Assembly: GCA_001603005.1 (NCBI GenBank)
Contig: LVAJ01000026.1
Coordinates: forward strand, 21,047-85,046
Length of the DNA: 64,000 bases
From: Clostridiales bacterium Firm_04
GTDB taxonomy: Bacteria > Bacillota > Clostridia > Oscillospirales > Ruminococcaceae
Reading direction: 5' to 3'
Shown here: piece after piece, positions 31,881-41,052 of the stretch
How positions within the stretch are numbered: position 1 is the first letter of the stretch
How the letters are laid out: each line of letters starts with the position of its first letter
Notes under the pieces: generated by a model
The model's database searches: none
The model's input: only the letters and a program-made list of their open reading frames with translations
What the model was told of the DNA's origin: nothing
Position numbers and translations under genes: made by a program

Positions 31881-33020
31881 TTGGCGTTTTTGCTGCTTTG
31901 TGTGATGTATCTTTCCTATATCAGTCTTGGTCTGCCGGATTCGCTTCTGGGGGCGTCGTGGCATGCGATGCAGCCAGCTCTGCAGGTTCCGCTGTCCTAT
32001 GCGGGGATCCTGTCGGCGGTCATCTCCTGCGGGACGGTGCTCTCCAGTCTGCTGTCCGGCAGATTGCTGCGGCGGTTCCGCACCGGTCAGATCGCGGCAT
32101 GCAGCGTCATGATGACGGCGGCGGCGCTCTGGGGCTTTTCGTCTGCGGGGCGATTCGGCACGCTCATCCTGTTCGCGATCCCCTACGGGCTCGGCGCGGG
32201 CGCGGTGGATGCGGCGCTCAATCACTATGCGGCGGTGCATTTTCCGGCGCGGCACATGAACTGGCTGCACAGCTTCTGGGGCATCGGCTGCATGCTGAGC
32301 CCGTACATCGTCAGCATGCGGCTGCAGAACGGCTGGCAGTCCGGCTACCGGACAGTGGCGGTCATGCAGGGAATTTTGACGCTGATGCTGATCTTTTCGC
32401 TGCCGCTCTGGAAGCAGACGGCGCCGGAAGATCCGCCCGTTCCTGCGGGGAATCTCTGCGCACGGATCCGCAAATGCAAAGGCATCGGGCGTTCGCTGGC
32501 GGGATTTTTCAGCGAATGCGCGCTGGAAAGCACGGCGGGGCTCTGGGCAAGCAGCTATCTTGCGCTGCGCAGGGGCATCGGCACGCGGCAGGCAGCGGGT
32601 GCGGGCGCGCTGTTTTATGCCGGCATCACGCTCGGCAGACTGCTCGGCGGGGCGCTGGCGGAGCGGCTCGGCGACCGGAAGCTGATCGGTGCGGGGCTCT
32701 GCACGGCGGCTTGCGGGATCGCGCTGCTGATGATGCCGCAGCACGGAACGGCGTACTGCGGGCTGTTTGTGATCGGGCTCGGATGCGCGCCGGTGTACCC
32801 CTGTCAGCTGCACGAAGCGCCGGAGCAGTTCCGCGGAACGGATGCACAGACGCTCATCGGCATGCAGATGGCATGCGCCTATCTCGGCACGACACTGGTG
32901 CCGCCGGTGTTCGGGGCATTGACGGGGCGTGCGGGGCTGACGCTGTTTCCGGTCTTTCTGGCGGCATTTCTCGCGCTGACGGCGCTGCTGCGCACAGATC
33001 CGGACGATCCTGCGCCGTGA
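31881..33020 (+). CDS. MFS transporter
   Basis: The 379-residue protein has about 12 hydrophobic spans in two halves and the MFS loop GRLLRRFRTGQ between spans 2 and 3, echoed by GRLLGGALAERLGDRK in the second half. The likely start is TTG at 31881, as AAAGGGG lies seven bases upstream and no ATG exists before the first span. Family members of this size move sugars or related small molecules, and the substrate is not predictable here. It is followed by its own short gap and then a new promoter. Confidence 0.85.
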   Translation: MAFLLLCVMYLSYISLGLPDSLLGASWHAMQPALQVPLSYAGILSAVISCGTVLSSLLSGRLLRRFRTGQIAACSVMMTAAALWGFSSAGRFGTLILFAIPYGLGAGAVDAALNHYAAVHFPARHMNWLHSFWGIGCMLSPYIVSMRLQNGWQSGYRTVAVMQGILTLMLIFSLPLWKQTAPEDPPVPAGNLCARIRKCKGIGRSLAGFFSECALESTAGLWASSYLALRRGIGTRQAAGAGALFYAGITLGRLLGGALAERLGDRKLIGAGLCTAACGIALLMMPQHGTAYCGLFVIGLGCAPVYPCQLHEAPEQFRGTDAQTLIGMQMACAYLGTTLVPPVFGALTGRAGLTLFPVFLAAFLALTALLRTDPDDPAP

Positions 33021-33023
33021 TGC

Positions 33024-33052
33024 TTGACAGATCTGCCGCGCTGTGCTATACT
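33024..33052 (+). promoter_or_regulatory. Promoter of the PstS-like operon
   Basis: TTGACA (33024-33029), a 17-base spacer and TATACT (33047-33052). Confidence 0.9.
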
Positions 33053-33099
33053 GAAAATATGAAACGATATTGCCATTGACGCAGAAAGGAGTGCCGCGC

Positions 33100-33528
33100 A
33101 TGAACGCAATCAATATCATTTTCTATTCGATCCTTGTGCCGTTTCTCATCTGGTTCATCCGGACGCTCGCCGTATACCACGGCACGGAGCCGGACGCGGA
33201 GCAGCGCCGGAAGCTTCGCAAGCCGAAGAATTTCATGCTCGCTGCCGCCTGTGTCATGATCTTCTGCGGCAGCTGGTGCATGGCGGCTGACGGGCTCTCC
33301 AATTTCGCATTTTATCTGATCCTCATGACCATTCTTGCCGGCATTCCGCTGACCTTGCTCTCCTTTTTCATCCTGTATCTGGTCAAGTGGCGGCGCGCCC
33401 CGCAGGACAGTCCGGAGCGGATCGAGCTGAAACGAAAAATGCGTATTTTCGGCATAATCTTCGGGATACTGGCAATCACATACACCGCATTCATCATCTG
33501 GTTCGCGATCGGCATTGCGCATATGTGA
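33100..33528 (+). CDS. Four-span membrane protein, unknown
   Basis: The 142-residue protein starts at MNAINIIFYSILVPF, with GAAAGGAG eight bases upstream. Spans lie at about residues 5-22, 45-65, 68-92 and 116-140, with a basic loop containing RRAPQDSPERIELKRKM before the last. No family is recognised. It begins an operon with a 45-residue membrane peptide and a PstS-like protein, so a role in the same envelope process is possible. Confidence 0.7.
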   Translation: MNAINIIFYSILVPFLIWFIRTLAVYHGTEPDAEQRRKLRKPKNFMLAAACVMIFCGSWCMAADGLSNFAFYLILMTILAGIPLTLLSFFILYLVKWRRAPQDSPERIELKRKMRIFGIIFGILAITYTAFIIWFAIGIAHM

Positions 33529-33537
33529 GGAAATAAA

Positions 33538-33675
33538 ATGAAGGATAAAACATTTGACAGACTATTAACCGCCGTCCTCATCATCGGCAGCATCAGCGTG
33601 ATCGCGCTGCTGGTCTATACGGAGCTGCTGCGGCGGGATGTGTCGATCATCTCGTATATCGCAAACGGACGGTGA
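33538..33675 (+). CDS. Small single-span membrane protein (45 residues)
   Basis: ATG at 33538 with GAGGAAA just upstream opens a 46-codon frame ending in TGA at 33675. The product, starting MKDKTFDRLLTAVLIIGS, has one span at about residues 10-27 flanked by charged residues. It sits nine bases after the preceding stop and nine before the next start, which is the spacing of a real cistron. Confidence 0.65.
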   Translation: MKDKTFDRLLTAVLIIGSISVIALLVYTELLRRDVSIISYIANGR

Positions 33676-33684
33676 CGAAAAATC

Positions 33685-34650
33685 ATGAAGAAACTTACAA
33701 AACAGCTTGCGGTGCTCATCGGGCTGGCGCTCGGATTCGCCGCATTTGACGCCGCAGTCTACTGCAATGTCACGCGGCGTTACATCAACAGCACCTCGCC
33801 AGAAATGCAGTCGAAGTCGATCGAGGTGTCACGCTATGTGCCGTTCGATGCGAATGCGGAGCTGGTACAGAGCGATGCGAAAATGACGCTGACAGGCGAT
33901 ATTCCGGTGATCGACGGGGCAGCTGCGGTTCTGCCGGTCTATGCGGCGTTCGTGCAGGCGGTCTATCCGCCGGAGTCGGTGCAGTTCGACGGGGACGCCT
34001 ATGCGCCCGAAAGCGCGATGCAGTACACGAACACGCGCGGTGCCTATCAGTCGCTTGCGGAGGGCAAAGCGGACATTGTGCTCTGCGCAAAGCCCTCGGC
34101 GGAGCAGGCTGCCTATGCCGCGGAACAGGGGCGGGAGCTTGTGTATGAGCCGGTTGCGCAGGAGGCATTTGTTTTTATAGTAAACAAGAATAATCCGGTC
34201 GATGATCTGACTGCCGATCAGATCCGCGGGATCTACGCGGGCGAAATCCGGAACTGGTCGGAGGTCGGCGGCAGGCATCTCCCGATCGACGCGGTGCAGC
34301 GCAATGCGGGCAGCGGCAGTCAGACGACGATGCTCGGATTCATGGGCGGCACCCCGATGAAGCGCGATCCGCTCTCATTTTTCGGCAGCGCGATCGGCTA
34401 TTCGTTCCGGTATTATGTTGCGGGGATCGTGCAGAACGGCGGCGTGAAGATGCTCTCCGTGAACGGCGTGTACCCCGATCCGGAACATATTGCGGACGGC
34501 AGCTATCCGGTCACGGGCGAAGTGCTTGCAGTCTACGACAAGCGGAACGATAACCCGAATATTCCGATTCTGCTGGATTTTATGCGCAGCGAGGAAGGGC
34601 AGCGCATCATCGCGGAAAGCGGCTATACGCCGGTCAGTACAACGGAATAA
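33685..34650 (+). CDS. PstS-like substrate-binding protein, membrane-anchored
   Basis: The 321-residue protein has an uncleaved-looking N-terminal span (about residues 8-28, no lipobox) and a periplasmic-binding-protein type II fold of the phosphate family: DGAAAVLPVYAAFVQAVYP, VNKNNPVDDLTADQIRGIYA, NWSEVGG and NAGSGSQTTMLGFMG. The family binds phosphate for the PstABC transporter, but no pstCAB or phoU follows and the operon ends here. It may therefore be a sensor or scavenging protein, not a transporter part. Confidence 0.8.
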   Translation: MKKLTKQLAVLIGLALGFAAFDAAVYCNVTRRYINSTSPEMQSKSIEVSRYVPFDANAELVQSDAKMTLTGDIPVIDGAAAVLPVYAAFVQAVYPPESVQFDGDAYAPESAMQYTNTRGAYQSLAEGKADIVLCAKPSAEQAAYAAEQGRELVYEPVAQEAFVFIVNKNNPVDDLTADQIRGIYAGEIRNWSEVGGRHLPIDAVQRNAGSGSQTTMLGFMGGTPMKRDPLSFFGSAIGYSFRYYVAGIVQNGGVKMLSVNGVYPDPEHIADGSYPVTGEVLAVYDKRNDNPNIPILLDFMRSEEGQRIIAESGYTPVSTTE

Positions 34651-34653
34651 GTC

Positions 34654-34687
34654 AACCCCGAAGCGGCACGCCCTTCGGGGTTCTTTT
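34654..34687 (+). terminator. Intrinsic terminator of the PstS-like operon
   Basis: AACCCCGAAG pairs with CTTCGGGGTT and is followed by CTTTTCGTTCTT. Confidence 0.88.
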
Positions 34688-34689
34688 CG

Positions 34690-35215
34690 TTCTTCACCAT
34701 TCACGATTCATTCTTCACGATTCACTTTTGATCGTATGTCAGGATGAATGGAAAGTTGCATGCCGGATTTGTGCATGTCGCGTTTGTATGTCAGAATGTA
34801 TGTAGGATGAATGTCACATTTGCATGTGAATATGAATGTCGAAATGCATGTCCTCAAAGAAGTATCCGCTGCGCGGATATTATTTAAGAATGGGGACTTC
34901 TATCGCAAGTCCCCAAGCCCGCCAAGCTCTTGAACGCTGGAGAGTTTCGCTCTCTGCGGAGAGCGACCAGAGGCTCTGCCTCTGGACTCCGCGAACTTTT
35001 GGAAAAGTTCGATCAAAACTTTAATGCTGTGCGCGCCGGTTACGCTCGTGGAGACTTGTCTGCGCGTTCTTGTTCCGTCTGTGGGGCGCAGCGCTGGGAG
35101 CAGTAACCTTTGAGAAGCCGCGAATAGCGGCGTGTACTCGGAAAGCGGGGACAGTCCGCGGAACCGGCTCCCGGAGGGAAATGCCCGCGGGGGCTCCCCG
35201 CTCCGCGCTTCACTT
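34690..35215 (+). repeat. Composite interspersed repeat R3
   Basis: The order is module 3 (about 34690-34860, the longest run of TGCATGTC/GAATGTC units in the window), module 2 (about 34863-35040, with GCTCTCTGCGGAGAGC, AGAGGCTCTGCCTCT and GAACTTTTGGAAAAGTTC) and module 1 (about 35090-35210). No gene is supported between the PstS-like operon and fhs. Confidence 0.82.
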
Positions 35216-35222
35216 TTTCTGA

Positions 35223-35251
35223 TTGACATTCCTCCTTTCTTGTGATATACT
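35223..35251 (+). promoter_or_regulatory. Promoter of fhs
   Basis: TTGACA (35223-35228), a 17-base spacer and TATACT (35246-35251), about 45 bases before the start. Confidence 0.9.
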
Positions 35252-35296
35252 TATTTTATATGCATATCATGCAAATTCATGTGCAGGAGGAAGAAT

Positions 35297-36964
35297 ATGC
35301 TTACAGACATTGAAATCGCACAGTCCGTTCCGATGCGCCCGATCACCGAGATTGCTGCCGCTGCCGGTATCCCCGACGAAGCGGTCGAACAGTACGGCAG
35401 ATACAAGGCGAAGATCGACCTTTCCAAGCTGCCGAAATCCGGAAAGCAGGGCAAGCTCGTCCTCGTGACGGCGATCAATCCCACCGCTGCCGGTGAGGGC
35501 AAAACCACCACGACCATCGGTCTTGCCGACGGCATGCGCAAGATCGGCAAAAATGTCATGGTCGCGCTCCGTGAGCCGTCCCTCGGTCCGGTCTTCGGCA
35601 TCAAGGGCGGTGCCGCAGGCGGCGGCTATGCGCAGGTCGTCCCGATGGAGGACATCAACCTGCATTTCACCGGCGATTTCCACGCGATCGGTGCTGCGAA
35701 CAACCTGCTCGCCGCAATGCTCGATAACCATATCTATCAGGGCAATGCGCTGAACATTGATCCGCGCCGCATCACTTGGAAGCGCTGCGTCGATATGAAC
35801 GACCGTCAGCTCCGCTTCATCACAGACGGTCTCGGCGGCAGGATCAACGGCGTCCCGCGCGAGGACGGCTACGACATCACCGTCGCGTCCGAGATCATGG
35901 CGGTGTTCTGCCTTGCCGATTCGATCACCGATCTGAAAGCGCGGCTTTCGCGCATTGTCGTGGCATATACCTATGACGAAAAGCCCGTCACCGCAGGCGA
36001 CCTGAACGCGGTCGGCGCAATGACCGCGCTGCTGAAAGATGCGCTGAAACCGAACCTCGTGCAGACGCTCGAAGGCACGCCCGCGCTCGTACACGGCGGC
36101 CCGTTTGCCAATATTGCACACGGCTGCAACTCTGTCCTTGCGACGAAAACAGCCTTGCAGCTCGGCGATTACGCGATCACAGAGGCGGGCTTCGGCGCCG
36201 ACCTCGGTGCGGAGAAATTCCTCGATATCAAGTGCCGCATGGCAGGGCTCACGCCCTCTGCGGTCGTCATTGTCGCGACAGTCCGTGCCCTCAAGCTGCA
36301 CGGCGGTCTCCCGAAAACAGAGCTCGGCACGGAGAATCTTGCGGCGCTCGAAGCAGGTATCCCGAATCTGCTGCGGCATGTCTCCAACATCAAGGACGTT
36401 TACCGTCTGCCGTCGGTCGTGGCGATCAACCGCTTCCCGACCGATACCGATGCTGAGATTAAGCTCATCATGGAAAAATGCAAGGCGCTCGACGTGAACG
36501 TCGTGCTCTCGAATGTCTGGGCAGAAGGCGGCAAGGGCGGCGAGGATCTCGCGCGTGAGGTCGTGCGGCTCTGCGAGGAGGAACAGGGTGATTTCTCGTT
36601 CTCCTACGAGCTCGACGGCACGATCGCGGAGAAGATCGAAACGATCGTCAAGCGCATCTATCGCGGCGACGGCATCAACATTCTGCCCGCTGCGCAGAAG
36701 CAGATCGCCCAGCTGACCGCACTCGGCTTCGATAAGCTGCCGGTCTGCATGGCGAAAACGCAGTACAGCTTCACCGATGACAAGGATGTGCTCGGCGCAC
36801 CGGAGCATTTCACGGTCACGGTCAAGAACGTCAAGGTCTCCGCAGGCGCGGGCTTCATTGTCGCGCTGACCGGCGATATCATGACCATGCCGGGACTGCC
36901 GAAAAAGCCTGCCGCAGAGGGCATCGACGTCGATGCGGACGGCAAGATCTCCGGTCTGTTCTGA
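35297..36964 (+). CDS. fhs: Formate--tetrahydrofolate ligase
   Basis: The 555-residue protein is of standard family length. It starts at [16 protein letters not shown], with AGGAGGA five bases upstream. Motifs are the P-loop region [52 protein letters not shown] and the C-terminal [20 protein letters not shown]. It joins formate to tetrahydrofolate with ATP to give 10-formyl-THF for purine and one-carbon metabolism, and in acetogens for the Wood-Ljungdahl methyl branch. No other one-carbon gene is adjacent. Confidence 0.97.
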   Translation: MLTDIEIAQSVPMRPITEIAAAAGIPDEAVEQYGRYKAKIDLSKLPKSGKQGKLVLVTAINPTAAGEGKTTTTIGLADGMRKIGKNVMVALREPSLGPVFGIKGGAAGGGYAQVVPMEDINLHFTGDFHAIGAANNLLAAMLDNHIYQGNALNIDPRRITWKRCVDMNDRQLRFITDGLGGRINGVPREDGYDITVASEIMAVFCLADSITDLKARLSRIVVAYTYDEKPVTAGDLNAVGAMTALLKDALKPNLVQTLEGTPALVHGGPFANIAHGCNSVLATKTALQLGDYAITEAGFGADLGAEKFLDIKCRMAGLTPSAVVIVATVRALKLHGGLPKTELGTENLAALEAGIPNLLRHVSNIKDVYRLPSVVAINRFPTDTDAEIKLIMEKCKALDVNVVLSNVWAEGGKGGEDLAREVVRLCEEEQGDFSFSYELDGTIAEKIETIVKRIYRGDGINILPAAQKQIAQLTALGFDKLPVCMAKTQYSFTDDKDVLGAPEHFTVTVKNVKVSAGAGFIVALTGDIMTMPGLPKKPAAEGIDVDADGKISGLF

Positions 36965-36979
36965 ACGGGGGTGCTGTCG

Positions 36980-37783
36980 ATGGTACCGTTTCAGTCGATC
37001 ATTTTCATGTGTATCACGCTGGGATTCGTGATCCTCGCGTCGATCATTCTGCCGATCATCATCAAAAAGAAATGGCAGACTGCCGTATATCCGTATTTTC
37101 TCGGCTGGGCGATCTTCCTGATCTTTGCGCTGATACTGGAATCCGGCATGCACCTGCTCGTGCTGGGCAGCACCGGCGATACAATCACCGGAAACAAATG
37201 GCTCTATGCGCTCTACGGCGGCTTTGCAGCAGGCATTTTCGAGGAAACAGGCAGATTTCTCGCGATGAAGCTGTTCATGAAAAAGCTGCATGATGCCCCG
37301 CACAATGCGCTGATGTACGGCGCGGGACACGGCTGCTTCGAGGCGCTCGCGCTGGTCGGGATCAGCATGTTGGGCAATCTTGTGGTGTCCGCGCTCATCA
37401 ATTCCGGTCAGACCGGCATGCTGCTCTCGACTGTTCCGCCGGAGCAGCAGGAGACCATGCAGACCACCTTCACGACGCTGAAAGAAACCGCATCGTACAT
37501 GTTCCTGCTGAGCGGATTTGAACGCATCACGGCGATCCTGCTGCATCTTTCGTTCTCGGTTCTGGTCTGGATCGCAGTCGTGAAGAAAAAGCCGGCATTC
37601 TTCCTGCTTGCGATTCTGCTGCATGCGCTGCCGGACGGCGTGCTCGTCATTATGCAGCAGAGCGGCGTAAACTTTTTCGTGCTGGAGGGCGTGCTGTTCG
37701 GCATGGCGTTCGCAATCGCAATATTCGCCTATATAATGTGGAAAAAGCATCTGCGCACACCGGTCAGTGAACCGGCATTCTGA
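36980..37783 (+). CDS. YhfC family intramembrane protease-like protein
   Basis: The 267-residue protein has about seven spans. GFAAGIFEETGRFLAMK carries the EExxR motif and GAGHGCFEALAL a conserved His, both typical of YhfC proteins related to CPBP/Abi intramembrane proteases. HALPDGVLVIMQQ gives a further candidate His. The ATG at 36980 is preferred over GTG at 36971 because the GGGGGTG site lies at the right distance. It lies 15 bases after fhs. The substrate is unknown. Confidence 0.82.
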   Translation: MVPFQSIIFMCITLGFVILASIILPIIIKKKWQTAVYPYFLGWAIFLIFALILESGMHLLVLGSTGDTITGNKWLYALYGGFAAGIFEETGRFLAMKLFMKKLHDAPHNALMYGAGHGCFEALALVGISMLGNLVVSALINSGQTGMLLSTVPPEQQETMQTTFTTLKETASYMFLLSGFERITAILLHLSFSVLVWIAVVKKKPAFFLLAILLHALPDGVLVIMQQSGVNFFVLEGVLFGMAFAIAIFAYIMWKKHLRTPVSEPAF

Positions 37784-37833
37784 CAGCAAGATCATAATAA
37801 CAGATACAAAAAATGAAGGAGGGATTACACCCG

Positions 37834-39390
37834 ATGGAAAGCAATATCGTCGGTATTCTGATCACGATCATCGTCTACCTCGGCGGCATGATCGCGATCG
37901 GTGCCGTATTCTCGAAAAAGAACAAGGACGTCAGCGACTTCTACCTCGGCGGCAGAAAGCTCGGCCCGCTGGTCTCCGCGATGAGCGCGGAGGCTTCCGA
38001 CATGAGCTCGTGGCTGCTCATGGGACTGCCGGGACTTGCGTATCTCTGCGGCATTGCAGAGGCGGGCTGGACTGCGATCGGTCTTGCGGCGGGCACTTAC
38101 CTCAACTGGCTGTTCGTGGCAAAGCGCCTGCGCATCTACTCCAAGCAGACCAATTCCATTACGATTCCGGATTTCTTCTCCGACAGATACCATGACAAAA
38201 ACCACGTACTTTCTGGTATTTCGGCGCTGATTATTCTGGTGTTCTTCGTGCCGTATACCGCGTCCGGCTTCTCGGCATGCGGCAAGCTGTTCGGCACGCT
38301 GTTCAATATGGACTATCATGCGGCAATGATCCTCGCAGCCTTCATCATCATCGCATACACGAGCATGGGCGGCTTCCTCGCGGCAAGCTTCACCGACCTG
38401 ATCCAGAGCATCGTCATGACGACCGCGCTGGTCATCATCGTCTGCTTCGGCATCAGCCACGCAGGCGGCATGGACGCGGTCATGGACAATGCCAAGAGCA
38501 TTCCGGACTACCTGCACATGACCGTGACGCGCTCGCTGAACGATGACGGCACGTTCTCGCAGACCGGCTACGGCTTCCTGCCGATCGTTTCGACGCTCGC
38601 ATGGGGACTCGGCTACTTCGGCATGCCGCACATCCTGCTGCGCTTCATGGCGATCGAGGACGCGAACAAGATCAAGCTGTCCCGCCGCATCGCGAGCATC
38701 TGGGTTGTCATCGCAATGGGCGTTGCAATTTTCATCGGCATCATCGGCATGCAGCTCACGCACAACGGCACGCTCGGCGCACTGTTCGGCGCGGGCACGA
38801 ACAATTCCGAGACGATCATCATGGAAATCGCGAAGCTGCTCTCGAAAAACGGTTTCCTCGCGGCGGTTGTCGCCGGTCTGATCTTCGCGGGCATCCTCGC
38901 CTGCACGATGTCTACTTCCGATTCACAGCTGCTCGCAGCGTCGTCCTCGATGTCTGAAAACATCATGAAGGGCGTGTTCAAGATGAAGCTGAACGAGAAG
39001 CAGTCGATGCTCGCGGCGCGCGGCGTGCTGGTCGTCATCGCGGTGCTCGGCGTCATCCTCGCATGGAACCCGAACAGCTCGGTTTTCCGCGTTGTTTCGT
39101 TCGCATGGGCGGGCTTCGGCGCGACCTTCGGTCCGGTCATGCTGACCGCGCTGTTCTGGAAGCGCTCGAACAAGCAGGGCGCAGCGGCTGGTCTGATCGT
39201 CGGCGGCGTGATGATTTTCGTGTGGAAATTCCTCGTCAGACCGCTCGGCGGCGCATGGGATATCTACGAGCTGCTGCCGGCATTCATCTGCGCGCTGGTC
39301 GCGATCGTCGCGGTCTCGCTGCTGACCGGTGAGCCGGAAAAGGCAGTGCAGGACGAATACGACGAGGTCACGAAGATGCTGAAGGCGTAA
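37834..39390 (+). CDS. putP: Sodium/proline symporter (SSS family)
   Basis: The 518-residue protein has about 13 spans. PutP features are VSDFYLGGRKLGPLVSAMSA, ASDMSSWLLMGLPGLAYLCG with the Na/proline-binding serines, FSDRYHDKNHVL, and GFGATFGPVMLTALFWKRSN near the end. It imports proline with sodium. AAGGAGGG precedes the start by about 11 bases. The gene is about 50 bases after the YhfC-like gene and ends at a terminator. Confidence 0.93.
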   Translation: MESNIVGILITIIVYLGGMIAIGAVFSKKNKDVSDFYLGGRKLGPLVSAMSAEASDMSSWLLMGLPGLAYLCGIAEAGWTAIGLAAGTYLNWLFVAKRLRIYSKQTNSITIPDFFSDRYHDKNHVLSGISALIILVFFVPYTASGFSACGKLFGTLFNMDYHAAMILAAFIIIAYTSMGGFLAASFTDLIQSIVMTTALVIIVCFGISHAGGMDAVMDNAKSIPDYLHMTVTRSLNDDGTFSQTGYGFLPIVSTLAWGLGYFGMPHILLRFMAIEDANKIKLSRRIASIWVVIAMGVAIFIGIIGMQLTHNGTLGALFGAGTNNSETIIMEIAKLLSKNGFLAAVVAGLIFAGILACTMSTSDSQLLAASSSMSENIMKGVFKMKLNEKQSMLAARGVLVVIAVLGVILAWNPNSSVFRVVSFAWAGFGATFGPVMLTALFWKRSNKQGAAAGLIVGGVMIFVWKFLVRPLGGAWDIYELLPAFICALVAIVAVSLLTGEPEKAVQDEYDEVTKMLKA

Positions 39391-39466
39391 ACCTGTACGA
39401 TATTGGGATCGCAACGCAGATGGATGATCCCACGCTGCAATTGTTTATAACGTTACACAATAAATG

Positions 39467-39508
39467 AAACCGCACAGCTTTGCATCATGCATTGCCGTGC
39501 GGTTTTTT
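39467..39508. terminator. Terminator between putP and hypE
   Basis: AAACCGCAC pairs with GTGCGGTTT across a long AT-rich loop and is followed by a T run; the converging hypE gene ends 25 bases away. Confidence 0.8.
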
Positions 39509-39532
39509 GTTTGCAAGATCATTGTAAATTGT

Positions 39533-40540
39533 TCAGCAGATCCGCGGCAGAAGCTCGCCCTTCGGCTGCGGCAGGATCGTCTGCGCACCGATCTCGGTCT
39601 CCATGATGACCTTGCCGGCGTTCTCTGCGGTGACCGTACCGATGATCGCAGCGCCCTCGGAATACTTGCCGCGGCGCAGTGTCTCGACGATTTTCTCGGC
39701 ATGCTCCTGCGGTGCGAAAATGACAAGCCGTCCTTCGCAGGCGAGGTACAGCGGCTCCAATCCGAGCATCCCGCAGACGCCCTTCACGCGCGGATCGACC
39801 GGCACGCTCGCCGCATCCAGACGGATGCCGACATTGCTCTGACCGGCGATCTCATAGAGCACCGTGCCGACGCCGCCGCGTGTCGCATCGCGGATGACAT
39901 GGATCTGATCGGTCACCTGATAGAGGCTCTCGACCGTCCCCCAGAGCGGCGCGCAGTCGCTCGAAACGTCAGAAGATATGCCGAAATCGTCACGCGCAAG
40001 CAGGATCGTGCAGCCGTGTCTGCCGACGTCGCCGGTCACGATCACCGCGTCGCCCGGCTGCGCAAGTGTACCGGAAGTGTGCGCGTTCGGCAGGATCTCG
40101 CCGATGCCGGTCGTGGTGATGAACACGCCGTCGCACTGTCCCCTGCCCGCAACTTTTGTGTCGCCCGCGACGATCCGGACGCCGACTTCGGCAGCGGTTT
40201 TCTCCATTGCCGCGGCGATCTCCTCAAGCGCATCGAGCGAAAAACCTTCCTCGATGACGAACGCGCAGGTCAGATAGAGCGGCTTCGCGCCCATGCAGGA
40301 GAGGTCGTTGACCGTGCCGCAGATCGACAGCTTGCCGATGTTTCCGCCGTTGAATTTCCACGGCGAAACGATGAATCCATCCGTCGAGGTCGCGATCTTT
40401 CCGCTGATCGGCGGGAGCACAGCGGCGTCATCGCCCGTAAACATCGGGTTCGCAAAATGCGCCTGAAATACGCTGTGGATCAGCTCGTTTGTCTGGGTAC
40501 CGCCCGCGCCGTGGGCGAGGGTTACTGTTCGTTCACTCAT
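39533..40540 (-). CDS. hypE: Hydrogenase maturation protein HypE
   Basis: The 335-residue protein is full length and ends in PRIC, with the C-terminal cysteine that receives the carbamoyl group from HypF and is dehydrated to thiocyanate. Other motifs are LAHGAGGTQTNELI, FTGDDAAVL, TDGFIVSPWKFNGGNIGKLS, VNDLSCMGAKPLYL and ATRGGVGTVLYEI (PurM/AIR synthase fold, ATP binding). It supplies the cyanide ligands of the Fe(CN)2CO group together with HypF and HypCD. It is separated from hypD by a plus-strand gene and preceded by a 57-residue ORF. Confidence 0.96.
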   Translation of the reverse strand: MSERTVTLAHGAGGTQTNELIHSVFQAHFANPMFTGDDAAVLPPISGKIATSTDGFIVSPWKFNGGNIGKLSICGTVNDLSCMGAKPLYLTCAFVIEEGFSLDALEEIAAAMEKTAAEVGVRIVAGDTKVAGRGQCDGVFITTTGIGEILPNAHTSGTLAQPGDAVIVTGDVGRHGCTILLARDDFGISSDVSSDCAPLWGTVESLYQVTDQIHVIRDATRGGVGTVLYEIAGQSNVGIRLDAASVPVDPRVKGVCGMLGLEPLYLACEGRLVIFAPQEHAEKIVETLRRGKYSEGAAIIGTVTAENAGKVIMETEIGAQTILPQPKGELLPRIC

Positions 40541-40616
40541 TTGATTTTACTCCTTATTTTGATACCGGCAGCAATTGCCGGCAGATTTTGCCTATAAAAT
40601 GGGATCATCTTGCGGG

Positions 40617-40790
40617 TTATTCGATCACCTCGAACATGCCCATGAATCCGCGCAGCTTCGTCCCGAGATCGGGCTCCGCCGGCAGCAGCGCGAGCGCGAC
40701 CGGAAACGGTTCGGCGTCCGGCGCATCGACCTGACGCAGCTCGGCGTAATCGCCGCGGATGTCCGCGACCACATAATCATGCGGCTCCAT
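40617..40790 (-). CDS. Small protein upstream of hypE (57 residues)
   Basis: A minus-strand ATG at 40790, with GAGGTGG at a suitable distance, opens a 57-residue frame ending at TAA (40619-40617). The product reads MEPHDYVVADIRGDYAELRQ and later ALALLPAEPDLGTKLRG. The order V-V-x-x-I-x-G-D-Y-A, then L-L-P, then G-T-x-L recalls the small DUF3006-type beta protein, but this is a weak resemblance. It lies 76 bases ahead of hypE in the same direction. Confidence 0.55.
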   Translation of the reverse strand: MEPHDYVVADIRGDYAELRQVDAPDAEPFPVALALLPAEPDLGTKLRGFMGMFEVIE

Positions 40791-40828
40791 ATATCCACCT
40801 CATTTCGCAATATAATATCAATTGCAGC

Positions 40829-40883
40829 AACATTTCACCCCAAAGGTTTCACTTTTACAATATGAGAAAGTGAAACTTTGAAA
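40829..40883. repeat. TTTCA/TGAAA inverted-repeat motif, left copy
   Basis: AACATTTCAC is followed by GTTTCACTTT and its exact inverse AAAGTGAAAC (40846-40876), then TTTGAAAC. The same elements recur at 42050-42092, on the other side of the RepA-like ATPase gene. Confidence 0.6.
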
Positions 40884-40963
40884 CGTGATTCTGCACAGAA
40901 TATCAGATATCCCGATTTCCAATTTATGCAGTACACAGAAAAATTATTACAATTTGGAACTAG

Positions 40964-40981
40964 TTGCACGCAAACGTGCAA
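40964..40981. promoter_or_regulatory. Operator-like palindrome upstream of the RepA-like ATPase gene
   Basis: TTGCACG, CAAA and CGTGCAA form a perfect 18-base inverted repeat about 70 bases before the ATPase start, close to an A/T-rich TATATATAGG. Confidence 0.5.
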
Positions 40982-41052
40982 ATTTTGGCGATTTCTGCAC
41001 TATATATAGGAGCCCTTATTCGTTTTTCCGTTTCATGCGAAAGGAGTCAAAC

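Noticed and set aside
35267..37795. Minus-strand open frame of 842 codons over fhs and the YhfC-like gene
   Set aside because: Both plus-strand genes are unmistakable by motif, promoter and ribosome site; the antisense product has none.
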